Of a DNA stretch of 64,000 nucleotides, positions 11,245 to 22,343 are shown piece by piece. Position 1 is the stretch's first letter. Each line of letters starts with the position of its first letter. The stretch is from Cycas panzhihuaensis (taxonomy: Eukaryota > Cycadophyta), in assembly GCA_023213395.1 (NCBI GenBank), contig CM041465.1, positions 58,163,741-58,227,740 of the forward strand, written 5' to 3'. Made by a program: the position numbers and the translations under genes. The notes beneath the pieces were generated by a model. That model was not told the DNA's origin and ran no database searches. It saw only the letters and a program-made list of their open reading frames with translations.

Positions 11245-12053
11245 TGTTGACTTCTGGGGAATATCTTATTACACTTATGAGATAAACACACTCGTCAATT
11301 GCACAGATTATGGTCTAGTCAAGGATACAGTCAACATGTCATCACAGAAAGTACACATATGCCTTCTTAACTTCATACCACATAACATAATCATGCAATA
11401 ACACAGAATTCAATACACATTCAGCCATATAACACATACAATATCAATTCCACGTAACTCTTCTTTCCATTAAGCAATAAGTTTGATTACACAGAGGGTT
11501 GGAATGCATTCCTGTGCATTCCAACAAAGATACATTACATGCGTACCCAGATGGTACTCATCAATATACACGGCTCCAATTGGCTGTCAAACGTACTGGC
11601 ATCTGCACCATTGCGTACCCTGAATATCCAGCTCTCACCCTAACCGAATGGTCCTTGCGTACTTCCTTAAATGTGCCTCTTCGTGCCTTTTGGCTGAAGG
11701 GTTATGACTGCTTGTCATAATCGTACCCCTTCAATCAAGCGTACCTTTTCCTTATTCATTAGTTATACCTTTAACTAATGTCTTAATCATGTCCATACGT
11801 CTGGCAGCTCCCCAGGCTTCCACTGGTCCCGTACTGTCATGCGTACCGCTTCCGTCTAGTTCCGTTCCGCTGCTGGTACGTATCTGTGTTGCGTACCCGT
11901 TCCAGGTATGCACCTGTCATACGTACCCAGAATGTTGGTTTTTCCACTGTTTCGCCTCGTGCGTACCTCCGTACGGTCCGTACCTGCACATCTAGGGTTA
12001 TCCAGCCTACCTCTGGTCTTCCAACAGCCATATGATCAATTTATGCCCCAACA
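11245..12053 (-). repeat. Gypsy-1 3' LTR (809 bp)
   Basis: Plus-strand ends TGTTGACTTC and GCCCCAACA. Pairs with 20894-21715. The part 11530-11985 holds at least a dozen GTAC sites, mostly as GCGTAC or CGTACC. Confidence 0.95.
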
Positions 12054-12196
12054 TCTATCTCGGGTCAACAGTATGGGTTTGAGCATCCTTGCTCAACAAA
12101 ATTCCAAAAGTTTTTCAAAATTTTGGGGTATTCCTCCCCCTCTCTGTCTCAAGGCTGCTCCTGCTGCCTCTGTCCTGCTAGGATCTCTTCATTAAT

Positions 12197-13231
12197 CTAT
12201 GTTAAGGTAGCAATGATAGCATCCTTTTCCTTAATTTTATCTTGAAGGGCAACTATCTCGGCTTTATACCCTTCCTCCATTTCTTGAATAAGCTGAATTA
12301 TAGGTCCTGATTTATTATTTGGTGTGGGAGGTGCTGAGGCTTCACCTGCTTCCATTGACGGAGGGAAGTCTTCCCATTCTTCCCAGGAAGCTTCTGCTTC
12401 TTCTTCCTCCTCCCCTGATTCCTCTTCACCTTTCTTCCGTTTACCTCTTTTGTGGACAGCTTGTTTTGTTCGATGTAGAATAGGCGTTCCTAGTGTTTTC
12501 TGCAAGCAGGTGAGTACCTTATGCATTTGTTTTTGAACCCTTCTTTTTGCTTCGGTACATTAATTGAATCCGGGAATTCTGTTGCCCACTGTTTTATGAT
12601 AGGTTCCCTCGGAGAAATGGTGGTTCTTGTTAGTTGTACTTCTGGACATTGATAAAATAATATAGCCAATAGCAAGGAGGGATGTCGAAAGGGATGTGTC
12701 ATAATCTCCTTGATTTGCTGCCTCATGTTTTCTGCCGTAAATTCAACCAATTCGCTTTTCTCCTTCCCGAATTTTTAGTAATACTGGCATCATACCTCCT
12801 GGAATGTATGTATACTTCCATTTTAACAAAAATCGGGAATTTATAGCTTTCGCTATCCACTGGAGTCTGATATCTATGATATCTGCTACACGAATTCCAC
12901 CAGACATTATCTGAGTATTTTCTTGACATAATTCTCTTAACCACATTTCACGGTCAACTTCTGATCTTTTGGTACCCAAGGGAATTTCTCCTTCATTTGG
13001 AAGTTTGGTTATTGTGTGAATTATTTCTGCATCCATCTTGACCTTCCTGCTATCTTTCTTTAGTGCTAACAAGATCTGGTCCATGAGTTCTGGGTCATAA
13101 TACATAGGATTGCAATAAATGTAGTCTTCCCATCCTGCTTGTCTTACCCTGGTTTGAAATTGAGCTAGTAAAGCTTGCAATTCCTGCTTCAGCTTTGGTA
13201 TAAAGGCTTCTTGGCATCCTGCTGTCCTCAT
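12197..13231 (-). pseudogene. Gypsy-1 extra 3' ORF of unknown function
   Basis: Sense-strand reading frame between integrase and the 3' LTR, now in three overlapping pieces (13231-12743, 12750-12490, 12526-12197), consistent with two small indels in one ORF of about 330-345 residues. The first part is helical with IPKLKQELQALLAQF and EREMW-like motifs. The end is basic (KRGKRKKG), then strongly acidic (EEESGEEEEEAEASWEEWED), then coiled-coil-like (MEEGYKAEIVALQDKIKEKD). No signal peptide or membrane segment recognised. Position matches the env-like or additional ORFs of Athila/Tat elements, but I do not recognise the protein. Confidence 0.6.
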
Positions 13232-13289
13232 TTCGGCTGTGGAATTCCAGAGATGGCTGAATTAACCAAAGAAGTACAAATAGGAACCC

Positions 13290-13790
13290 TACATGCGTAC
13301 CTTTTGGGTATGCTTGCCGTTTTCTTGGAGTACTGTGCCGTAATGCGTACCGGACGCAATTTTCCGACTTTCAGGGTCGTACAGTTGTCCTTTAGCTGCT
13401 TGGCGAAAATTTCAGAGTCGATGCGTCTGTCGTTTTCCACTGCGTACCTCACGGGAATGCTTGACAAGTATGTAATACTTTGTCTTATTCACTGTTTTGT
13501 CGTATACGTGCTTTTTGGTAAGTATAGTGCTATTCACGTTCCACTGTGCGTACTCGACTGCATACTTTTTAAGTACGTTTAATGCAACTGAATAACTTAG
13601 GTTTTCTTTATACTGTGTGTACCCGACTACGTACTTTTTAGGTACGTATAGTATAATTCTATTCACTTTTTTTGAACTATGCGTACTGGATTGTGTTTTC
13701 CTGGTATATATAGTGTAATTTTTATAATGTGGTCGCTTCCTTAACTATACGTACCTGGTAACATACCTTTTTGGTACATGACATATATTT
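13290..13790 (-). promoter_or_regulatory. Gypsy-1 GTAC-rich internal stretch
   Basis: About a dozen GTAC tetramers in 500 bases between integrase and the 3' ORF, many as GCGTAC, ACGTAC or AGTACG. Includes two diverged copies of a unit with CGACT, TACTTTTTA and GTACG at 13555-13580 and 13623-13650. No coding signal on the sense strand. Same motif as in the element's LTRs. Confidence 0.55.
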
Positions 13791-14081
13791 TGCTTGTATG
13801 CTTCTGAATTTTCCTCTAAATTTTTCAGTTTATAATCCTCATTTTATTGCTTATGTATGTGATAAGTTACAGTTGTTTTTTCTATTTTTTCCAATTTTTT
13901 TTTTTCTGTATTTTTGTTTCCATACCGGAGTGGATCACATTCCGGTATCAAGGCAAATCGATTTGCCTCAACTTCATGCAACACGATATAGTACAACCAG
14001 CTGATCCGGCGGGTAAAGCTGATCTATTCAAAGTATGGTTTTAGTCTGCTACCATTTACCCGAGTTGGTAGCAGTGGCCCA

Positions 14082-15110
14082 TCAATTTCTCGTAGCTACA
14101 CCGATCCGTTGGAGAAAATTCTTTCTGCGATGTAAGGTCCCAACCACCACATCTTGAGTTTGTCGGGGTGCGTTTAATTTGCTATCATAGAGTAACACTT
14201 GTTCTCCTTCCTTGAATTGTGGCATTCGCAAATGTCGATCATGCCATGCCTTTTGTCGTTTTTTCTTTATATTTTGTAACCACTTTGCCATGTGTCTTTT
14301 TTCCTCTAGTTGTATAAGTTCTTCCAATCGTTGTTGTAGGGATTGGAAATCATCCAAGCGACATTGCATAGCGATTCTCAAGCTTGGTATCTCGAATTCA
14401 ATCAGAAGAATAGCTTTCGTTCCATACACTAACTGGAATGGAGTTTGTCCAATCGATCTTTTATAAGTCATTCTGAATGCCCATAATCTTGTGATAGTTT
14501 CTCTTGGTCGGATCGTCCCACATCGCATATCTTAGTAAACAATTCTCAATAATCTTGTTGGAACTTTCGCTTGCCCATTAAACAAGTGGGTAATATGGTG
14601 TTGATTTCTGATGGCTGATCATGAAAGTAGATGTCAACACTTCTATGGTCTGGTTCAGAAAATGGGCACCTTGGTCGCTGACGATTTTTAGAGGACACCC
14701 AAATCGTGTGATGATCACTTCATACAAGAATCTGGCTGTACTCTCTGAATCTGCTGTCTTTAATGCTCTCGCTTCCATCCATTTCGTCATATAGTCTGTT
14801 GTGACTAGAATATATTGGGCTTTAGATCTCCGAGCGGCTGGTTTGATTGGTCCCACAAAGTCGAGTCCCCATTTCTCGAATGGTGCTAATGGTAAAATTG
14901 GGTGCAATGGTTGGAAATCCTGCCGATTAGGTTTTCCGACCCGTTGACAATAGTCACATGCTCGTATCCATTTCTTTACATCCTCGAACATCGTCGGCCA
15001 CTAGAATTCGGACATCAAGATCTTTCTCCATGTTGCTAGCTTCCCCATGTGTCCTCCTACTACACCCTCGTGTGCTTGGCTCATGATCTGATTGATCTCA
15101 TGAGGTCGAA
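14082..15110 (-). pseudogene. Gypsy-1 integrase
   Basis: N-terminal zinc-binding part: HEGVVGGHMGKL (about 15075) with CDYCQR (about 14955). Catalytic core: first Asp in GLDFVGP (about 14860), second Asp in VSDQGAHF (about 14690). The Glu appears in SESSNKIIEN just past a small frame disruption near 14580. The C-terminal part 14528-14082 reads YKRSIGQTPFQLVYG and FKEGEQVLLYDSKL, then ends. No chromodomain seen. Broken by an indel at 14580 and frame changes. Confidence 0.88.
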
Positions 15111-15161
15111 CACATCATCATAACACATCATCAAGTCCTAGTTTGTACAATTCTCCACTGA

Positions 15162-16800
15162 TCAATTGGTATGGTGCAGCTTTTCTAATAAATTTCGTCG
15201 TTCTATACTATCCAATTCTGGTGCTACTTCTCCGGTCGCCAAATATTCTGGTATCCCTTCATAGCACTCTGTTGGAATTGCTTCCACGTTGAACAATGCC
15301 ACATCTGGAAAATCATCTGGTATTCCTGTAGCTCTTTCTCCATTTGGAATCCTTGATAATTGGTCTAGAATAATGTGAGCTTTCCCCGGTTTTACAACGA
15401 TTTTGAAAGAAAACTCTTGAAATAACATCAGCCACCTGCTGATTCGACCCCTCATTATTGGCTTGTTTACGAGGTACATGAGCGCTTGATGATCCACAAA
15501 GAATATGAATGGATTTGCTAGTAAATAATGTCGAAATTTCTGCAATGCGTACACCATTCTGAGTGCTTCTCTTTCTGTCGTAGTATAGTTCTGCTCGGCT
15601 TTTGTAAGTTTCCGACTTGCAAAATACACTGGATAATCTATCTTATCATCACTTGGTTGAGCTAATACGCATCCAATAGCGTATAGCGAAACATCCACAT
15701 GCACATGGAAAGTTTTTGTCCAATCGGGAAATCGTAAAATAGGTGCTGATACAATGGCTTTCTTCAGAGTTTTGAATGCATTCTGCTGGTCGTCTGTCCA
15801 TTCCCATTCAATGTTTTTCTTCAATAGTTCCTCCAAGGGTCCTGATATGTATGCATAACCTCTGATAAATTTTCTGTAATATCCAGTTAATCCCAAAAAA
15901 CCTTTCAACAGCTTCCTCGTAAGCGGTATCGGAAAATGCAAAATTATAGAAACTTTGGCTCGATCTGTTAGCAATCCTTCTTTGCTAACGATATGCCCCA
16001 ATAAACTCCCGAAGGGTACCAAGAAGGTACATTTTTCTGGGTTTAGACACAACTTACTATCACGACATGTTTGTAGCATTTCTTTCAAATTTTCCATATG
16101 ATTTTTCATCAGCTTGTATAAGGTCCAATCATCCAAAAATATCGCCACTTTGTCTCTAATCATTTTCCGAAATATGTTGATTACTATTCTCTGGAATGTG
16201 GCTAGAGCATTTATCAATCCAAATGGCATTACTCTGTAGGTGTATGTCCCCCATTCGGTAACGAATGTGGTTTTGGCTTGGTCTTCCGGAGCAATCTGTA
16301 CTTGGTTGTATCCGCTGAATCCATCAATGAAAGAATACACCTCATTTCCTCCCACAGTTTCCAGAACGTCTTCTGTGAAGGGCAATGGAAAGGGGTCCTT
16401 TTTTGTTACTTTATTCAATTGTCTGTAGTCCACACAAACACGTATTTTCCCATTCTTCTTTGGAACTACTACCACAGGGCTTACCCAATCGCTGTAATCA
16501 ATCTCATAAATATACCTGGCTGCCAACATCTTATCCAATTCCATTTTCACCTTTTCTTTGTATTTGGGATTCATTCTATATGGCCTTTGCTTTACTGGTT
16601 TCGCTCCTTCTATTAGATCGATGTGATGCATCCCAATTTCGGGGGGAATCCCTTTCAAATCCTTATACGACCATGCGAATACATCACGGTAATCTTCGAA
16701 TAATTGCTGAGCTTTTGCTATTGTCTGATTATCCCAATAGTCTCTGATCCTTATATTTTTAGGATCTTGTTGACTTCCTATATTGATTTAAGTAATTTTT
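15162..16800 (-). pseudogene. Gypsy-1 reverse transcriptase and RNase H
   Basis: Pre-RT text LFEDYRDVFAWSY and KGIPPEIGMHHIDL leads into RT: VSPVVVVPKKNGKIRVCVDY (about 16480), VMPFGLINALATFQ (about 16220) and the catalytic box IFLDDWT (about 16140, Y/F-x-DD form). RNase H follows: VDVSLYAIG (about 15700, first Asp), TEREALRMV (Glu, about 15575) and FVDHQALMYL (Asp, about 15490), then a VVKPGKAH linker. The 498-residue frame from 16658 is open. A TAA near 16790 interrupts the lead-in. This is the best preserved domain of the element. Confidence 0.93.
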
Positions 16801-16958
16801 GCTTTAGTCATTTCAATTTCACCTTCATTCCTGAGTTGATGGGCAGAAGTATATTCTAATTCTCTTTCTCCAATGTTTATTTTTGTAGATTCTGCAGGAT
16901 AGTTTGGACTGTCTTCTTCTTCCGATTCTTCCTTCTCTTTATTTGCTACTCTAGTTCC

Positions 16959-17573
16959 CTATTCTAGGTTTATACTCATTTTTCTAATATTTTTTAGGAT
17001 TTTGTCAATTTTCTTATCTTCTGCTGAGTAAGGAAAAGTTTTTATAAAAGATCCCTTCAAGTTTTCCCAATTGATATCCGAATTTCGTTCTTTCCCTAAG
17101 AACCAATCTTTTGCAACTCTTCCTAGGGTATGATAAAAATGATTATCCCAAGTCCCTTTTGGTATTCCTAAAAGGATCCACTGCTGCTTACAATTCAGTA
17201 TGTGTTCCACAGGATTGTTACCTATATGGAATAGTGGGATAGTTAGCTGATTCGGGTAATCGAATCGTATTTTAAATGCAGTTAACAAATCTTTCCAATT
17301 TTGGAGGGTAGCTTGGTGGGCTAAGTACCAATACCAAGTTGTTTCCCTTAGAGTTAGTATCAAATCCATCTGCCATTGGTTTTTATCCCAGTAATCATTT
17401 TCTATCCAATATTCTACACAATGAGTTAAGTGTGTAGTTCCATATAACTGGTCTCCGTAAAAAGGTTTCACATGGTTCCCAATATAAGTTTCAAAGTTAT
17501 GTTCTTCCGGGATGACTATTTTATTCCCTAGACCTAAGTCTATAGAAGTACTTTCCGCTAGGTTTCCTTCCAT
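16959..17573 (-). pseudogene. Gypsy-1 second gag-like segment within pol
   Basis: An open stretch of 204 residues in the same frame as protease and RT, lying between them. It contains LRETTWYWYLAHQA then NWKDLLTAFKIRF (about 17330-17260), which fits the gag core pattern of an aliphatic/aromatic patch, W-x-x-L and F-x-x-RF. Later INWENLKGSFIKTF repeats the W-x-x-L-x-x-x-F spacing. The true gag core lies separately at 19930-19760. The gag-like reading is mine from pattern only; alternatively it is an unrecognised pol linker. It ends at a TAG at a Gln-like position and the frame continues to RT. Confidence 0.5.
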
Positions 17574-17690
17574 TACCTTGGATTTGGCGCCAACCGTTGG
17601 AAGGGACCTACTGCTGAGTGGGTATACTTCTAAAGAAGATGAGGAAGGAATATTACTCCTTCTTGGGTTGTACTAGGGGATAGGGAATGC

Positions 17691-18569
17691 TTACGAACCC
17701 ACACCTGTCGAGGGGAGATTAGGGCTACTACTAGTTCTAATAAAACTACGAGAAATACTAGGTATACTATGGGAATTCAGGTCTAGGTTTAAGTTAGTTT
17801 CTACACTATCTACCAAGTTAGTATTGAACACCATATACTCAAAAGAATTTGTGTTATTATCAATGTTTATAATTGCACATTTAGATAACAGATTACATCT
17901 ATGAGAAGGAAAAGGCACCTCATAAGCATCCTGCAACCAATAGTCCACGAATTTCATTCCATTCTTGTCATCGGAAGAGTTGTAAATGTCTCCGAAGCAG
18001 GTCGGTTCCTCCTCCTGGCAATCAACTAGTTGAGTAGGTTCTTCACCAGTATGAAAAAGATGTTCTTCATCCAATGAAGAAGCTGTGGTCTCGCTCGTAA
18101 CTATTGTACTTAATCCATTGTTGGGTATTACCTCGATGGAGTTCCTCCCAAGCATTGGTAGCACAACTTCACTTCCCCCATCCGACAGAGTAAAAATTAC
18201 ATTTTTCCAATTCTGTAAACATTGGGTTTTGTATAGCCATGGCCTCCCTAATAAGACCTGATAGGGTATTCCTCCCTTTTCCGTTTCCACGATGGTGAAA
18301 TCAATTTTCACCACAATTCACCACATCTACTACGATATACGCTAATTTCCCCACAGGTCACACCAGAAGTTCATTTGCCAACTTCAATGAGTACGTTGCT
18401 GCTTCTAGCTTCAGGCTCCCCAATTTCTGCCATGTGGAGGTAGGCAGAACATTTCTTCTTGCTCCCCATCAACAATCACCTTCAGAAATTTTTCTCCCAA
18501 TACTGTAATCGTCACCATAGGATCCACGTCGAATGATGCCATAACTTTTTTCAAACTTTTTGTAAATCC
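17691..18569 (-). pseudogene. Gypsy-1 aspartic protease, degraded
   Basis: The N-terminal half (18569 to about 18315) is frameshifted. The expected active site DGGS reads DGEQEE near 18450, so a catalytic motif is not intact. The C-terminal half from 18314 is clear: IDFTIVETEKGGIPYQV followed by LLGRPWLY, the hallmark at the end of retropepsin-like domains. A 130-residue linker of no known function follows, to TAA at 17693-17691. Confidence 0.75.
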
Positions 18570-19307
18570 TTATTGTAATATACCTCCCTTGATCCAATAG
18601 ATTACTTGGTGTAAGGGGATGGTTAGTTGTAACTGTCTTACCAAATTCTCCATTAATAACAGCATCCTTGGGATATCTTCCACGAGCAATCCTTTGAACA
18701 ATTCCTCGATTTGTACCATTTGAGGACGATTCTCTGGTTCCTCTAATATCTTTTCTTTTTCCTTCTGCTTATTTTTTCTTACATATACCTTTGTAACTTC
18801 TGGTTTTCCCATTGGCAACATAGCTTCTTCCCGAGCTAGTTCCTCCACTACTTGCTTAGCTTGTCGAAATCTATTGATTTCTGTTTGTGGGTTTGGATAC
18901 CCATCTTTCTCCACTTTCGTTTGCTTCCTTTGCAATTTTATATTCCTATTCTCAGGTATGATCGTCATCAAATTAGTGGCTTTTGCTTTTCCTTTACAAT
19001 CTTCTGTTTTGTGCTCACTTGGTCCACAATTGTTGCACACAAACAGTTTCTGCTCATACTCTTGTTTAGTTGGACATTCTGATTTCCAATGTCCAAACTG
19101 TAAACATATTAAACATCTCCCTATTGGCTGTCTCTTTTTGGATGACTCTGGTGTACTCCTTGTCGTATATACATTCCGGGGTGGGTTGCCTCCTCTTCCC
19201 CTACCTCGTCCTCGATATGCGCTTCCTCGTGGGTTAAAGAAGCAACCTTTAGTTGTATGGTTATCCGCATCACATATGTGGCACCATTTCTCTGATTGGT
19301 GTGACAC
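18570..19307 (-). pseudogene. Gypsy-1 zinc-knuckle region at gag-pol junction
   Basis: In the pol frame, one frame away from gag. Three further CX2CX4HX4C knuckles: CHICDADNHTTKGC (near 19280), CLICLQFGHWKSEC (near 19118) and CNNCGPSEHKTEDC (near 19043). With the knuckle at about 19370 this makes four. Then a charged linker and a segment ending at TAA 18572-18570. The frame change inside the knuckle block may be a mutation or a gag-pol frameshift site. Confidence 0.8.
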
Positions 19308-20753
19308 ATTATTTTGAGATTAATGGCACATTCTTTTGTCATATGCGAACTTTCTTCGCAAATATGACACCATTTTTCTACCTGATCCTTCATTTTCTTT
19401 GTTGTTTCTTCTTCCCTATTGTTTCTCATTTTTAGCCTTGCTACCTCTTTTCTCAAGGCTTCAACTTCAGACTCCTCTTCTGATACTCCTACTTGACAGA
19501 AGGGTTGATTATGTTGACTCTATTTTATTTCCTTAATTTCTTCTTGCAACCTCAATAGGAGAGGGTCATGTCCTCCCGTCTGGGTATCCATCTCCATTTC
19601 GAAGTCTAATGCCAAATCCTGAGCATTCTTAAAAGACTACAACGGGTGTGCTTGCATCATAGACCTTAGTTTCTCATTTAGTCCTTTAACGAAATAATTC
19701 CTCATATTGTGGTCTGTCACTGGTTCGTTTATCATGATTGCTGCAATAATCTTCATTCTACTGATATAGGTCAGTACCGATTCACCAGGTCTTTGCTTGA
19801 TCTTCCTCAAAGCAATTTCCACCGCCTCATTGCTTCTACATTTCTGAAATCTTTCCTCAAAAGATTTCCTAATCTTAGCCCATGATTCATTCTTGTTTAT
19901 TTCTTTGTACCATGCTAATGGTACTCCCCTTAATGTACATGCAAATCTTGCTTTGATCTCATCTTCATCCGTGATCTTCTTCACATCAATCAAATTCTAA
20001 AATAGGTATGCATGCTCGGCTGCATCTGAAGTGTCATTGAAGATCAGCTTCCCAAAATCTCTATAGTCGTCCATCCTTGGCGACTGCACTGGCGTTCCAC
20101 TTGCTGGAGATTTCCCGCTTTGGTTCTCCTCCAAAGATTCTGTCTCTTCTTCTTCACCCTTCCCTTCTGGGGGTGTATTTAGAATACTTCCAGCGATATT
20201 ATCTTTTCCAAATAATGGATTCTGAAAAGGTGTTTTCAGGTGTATAGGTTTCGACACACCTGGCACTTGTATCGTTACGAATGATTGATCAAACTCTTTG
20301 CCTGTCAAATCCTCAAAAAGCTGCCTTGTCAATTTGTTTTCCCAATATGTCGAGGGACCTTCCTCCGCCTCTTTCGTTATCACTTAGGTCCTTCGAGGTG
20401 TGCTCTCCCAGTATATTCTCTTCTTCCCTTAGGGTATCCTTATGTTCCTTACTTATTTTTGGGTTTTGTTCCCATTCTGGGCTAAACAAATCATCCTTAA
20501 TTGGGGCTGGTGTTAATACCATTCGTTCGCCATTATTCTCCTCATTCTCCTCCTGAGGTGTCTGGGCTCCGCTTGCCTCAGATTCTTCAACGGACTGTCC
20601 TCCAGTCTCGTTGTTTTGCGAACTTAATCTCCTCGCCCTCCTTAATTTTGACTCCTTGGCCCAACATAATGCTCTTTGTCTATTGGTTTCTTTCCCCTTT
20701 GGTGAAATATCCTTTTGAGGCTCCTCTGTCCTTGAAGGCCTTTTTGGTGGCAT
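19121..20753 (-). pseudogene. Gypsy-1 gag
   Basis: Begins at ATG 20753 (MPPKRPSRTEEPQ) with a basic then acidic low-complexity N-terminus, and shifts frame near 20350. One frame from 20383 to 19121 then carries a typical retrotransposon gag core near 19930-19760: LRGVPLAWYKEI, W..IRKSFEERF and RPGESVLTYISRM. In-frame TAGs at 19999-19997 and 19639-19637 sit at Gln-like positions. After the core come a Lys/Glu-rich coiled-coil-like stretch and the first zinc knuckle, CHICEESSHMTKEC (near 19370). Packaging and particle assembly role is inferred from family. Confidence 0.85.
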
Positions 20754-20873
20754 TGGAAGGTCCCCTGGCTGCCGAGGGCTTAGTTACAGCGTGCCATCAT
20801 GACGACAGCCAGGGTCCTCTGCCCTTTACACATTCCTCTTTTTGAGACTCCTGGGCCCTGTCCCTCCTCAATG

Positions 20874-20893
20874 GACGTAGGCAACGGAACCAA
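20874..20893 (-). promoter_or_regulatory. Gypsy-1 putative primer binding site
   Basis: Minus strand just inside the 5' LTR reads TTGGTTCCGTTGCC. It resembles the TGGCGCCGTTGCC type (tRNA-Asp-like) reported for Athila/Tat elements. Boundaries approximate. Confidence 0.5.
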
Positions 20894-21715
20894 TGTTGAC
20901 TTCTGGGGAATATCTTATTACACTTATGAGATAAGCACACTTGTCAATTGCACAGATTATAGTCTAGTCAAGGATACAGTCAACATGTCATCACAGAAAG
21001 TACACATATTCCTTCTTAACTTCATACCACATAACATAATCATGCAATAACACAGAATTCAGTACACATTCAGCCATATAACACATACAATATCAATTCC
21101 ACGTAACTCTTCTTTCCATTAAGCAATAAGTTTGATTACACAGAGGGCTGGAATGCATTCCTGTGCATTCCAAAGAAAGATACACAGATTACATTACATG
21201 CATCCAAAGCGGTACTCATCAATATACACGGCTCTAATTGCCTGTCAAACGTACTGGCATCCGCACCATTGTGTACCATGAATATCTGGCTCTCACCCTA
21301 ACCGAATGGTCCTTGCGTGCTTCCTTAAATGTGCCTCTTCGTACCTTTTAGATGAAGGGTTATGATTGTCATAACCGTGCATTCTTCGATCAAGCGCATT
21401 TTTCCTTAATCATTAATTATACCTTTAACTAATGTCTTAATCATGTCCGTACATACGTACGTACGTCTAGTAGCTCCCCAGGCTTCCACTGGTCCCGTAC
21501 TGTCATGCGTACTGCTTCCATCTAGTTCCGTTCATTCTTTGGTACATATCTCAGACATGCATCTGCCTGTATGCACCTGTCATACATACCCAGAATGTTG
21601 GTTTTTCCACTGTTTCGCCTCGTGTGTACCTCTGTACGGTCCGTACCTGCACATCTAGGTTATCTAGCCTACCTCTGGTCTTCCAACAGCCATATGATCA
21701 ATTTATGCCCCAACA
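20894..21715 (-). repeat. Gypsy-1 5' LTR (822 bp)
   Basis: Same ends as 11245-12053, with many substitutions. Several GCGTAC sites of the other copy are changed here to GCGTGC, GTGTAC or CATGCAT, mostly CpG-type changes. Confidence 0.95.
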
Positions 21716-21720
21716 GAACT

Positions 21721-22180
21721 GCAAGGTAGCATCAAAAAAATTGGAAATGTGTTGTTAGTTCCTGACATAAAGATGAATCTTTTGTATGTATCCCAACTTG
21801 GAAAAAAGGGTCTGAGAACTGTCTTTGATGAAAAAGGATATTGTTATATCCTCGAAATGAAAAATAATGGCCATGTAATTGCAAAGGGGATAGAAAGTAA
21901 TGACCTGTATAGGTTGCTTTCATATCCTGTCCTGCCTGTTGTAAAACCATGCACTGTTGTAAATCATAATGACAAAATGTGGCATTTCAAGTATGGACAC
22001 CTTCCATTAGACAAATCAAAAAAAATGAAAAAGGAAGGTTTAGTTGATGGACTCCCGTCAATCACTTCAGATAATTTTGTATGTAAAAGTTGCCAATTAG
22101 GGAAGCAACAAAGATTGCCCTTCAAGGAAAGCAAATGGCGAGCCCAAAAGAAACTAGAACTCATTCACACTGATATATGT
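21721..22180 (+). pseudogene. Copia-C protease tail and GAG-pre-integrase
   Basis: Continues the polyprotein interrupted at 11244: GSIKKIGNVLLVPDIKMNLL, then MWHFKYGHLPLDKSKKM and CKSCQLGKQQRLPFKESKW (pre-integrase, about 21977-22136). It ends at LELIHTDIC, the first integrase Asp, where a deletion joins it straight to LTR sequence. The joint shows a short TATGT overlap. Confidence 0.9.
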
Positions 22181-22343
22181 GTAACTTAAGACACTCACCA
22201 CTTGGACACATGTCAGTTAGACATGTAGCGGTTACATTTAGTTCCAAAGGAATTACAACTCCAACTTGTATAAATTTCCATTCAGTTGATCAATAAGCAT
22301 TGAAGCATTCAGTTATGTTCATCTATGTCTTAGAATTCTATCA
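22181..22343 (+). repeat. Copia-C 3' LTR, first 39 bases missing
   Basis: Matches 9249-9411 base for base in length (163) with about nine substitutions. Its right end TTCTATCA is followed by ATGGT. Confidence 0.92.

Larger units (their letters stand above)
11240..21720 (-). mobile_element. Gypsy-1, Ty3/Gypsy element with target duplication GAACT
   Basis: Complete-length minus-strand element of 10,471 bp between LTRs 20894-21715 (5') and 11245-12053 (3'). GAACT flanks both ends (11240-11244 and 21716-21720). Order in its own sense: LTR, primer site, gag, four zinc knuckles, protease, a gag-like segment, RT, RNase H, integrase, a GTAC-rich stretch, an extra ORF, LTR. RT before integrase is the Gypsy order. 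The primer site and the extra 3' ORF suggest the Athila/Tat (OTA) side of the family; I cannot settle the lineage by eye. Confidence 0.96.

Noticed and set aside
13175-13582. 135-residue plus-strand open frame
   Set aside because: Lies opposite the Gypsy-1 3' ORF and GTAC-rich stretch; no protein motif, composition follows the repeats.
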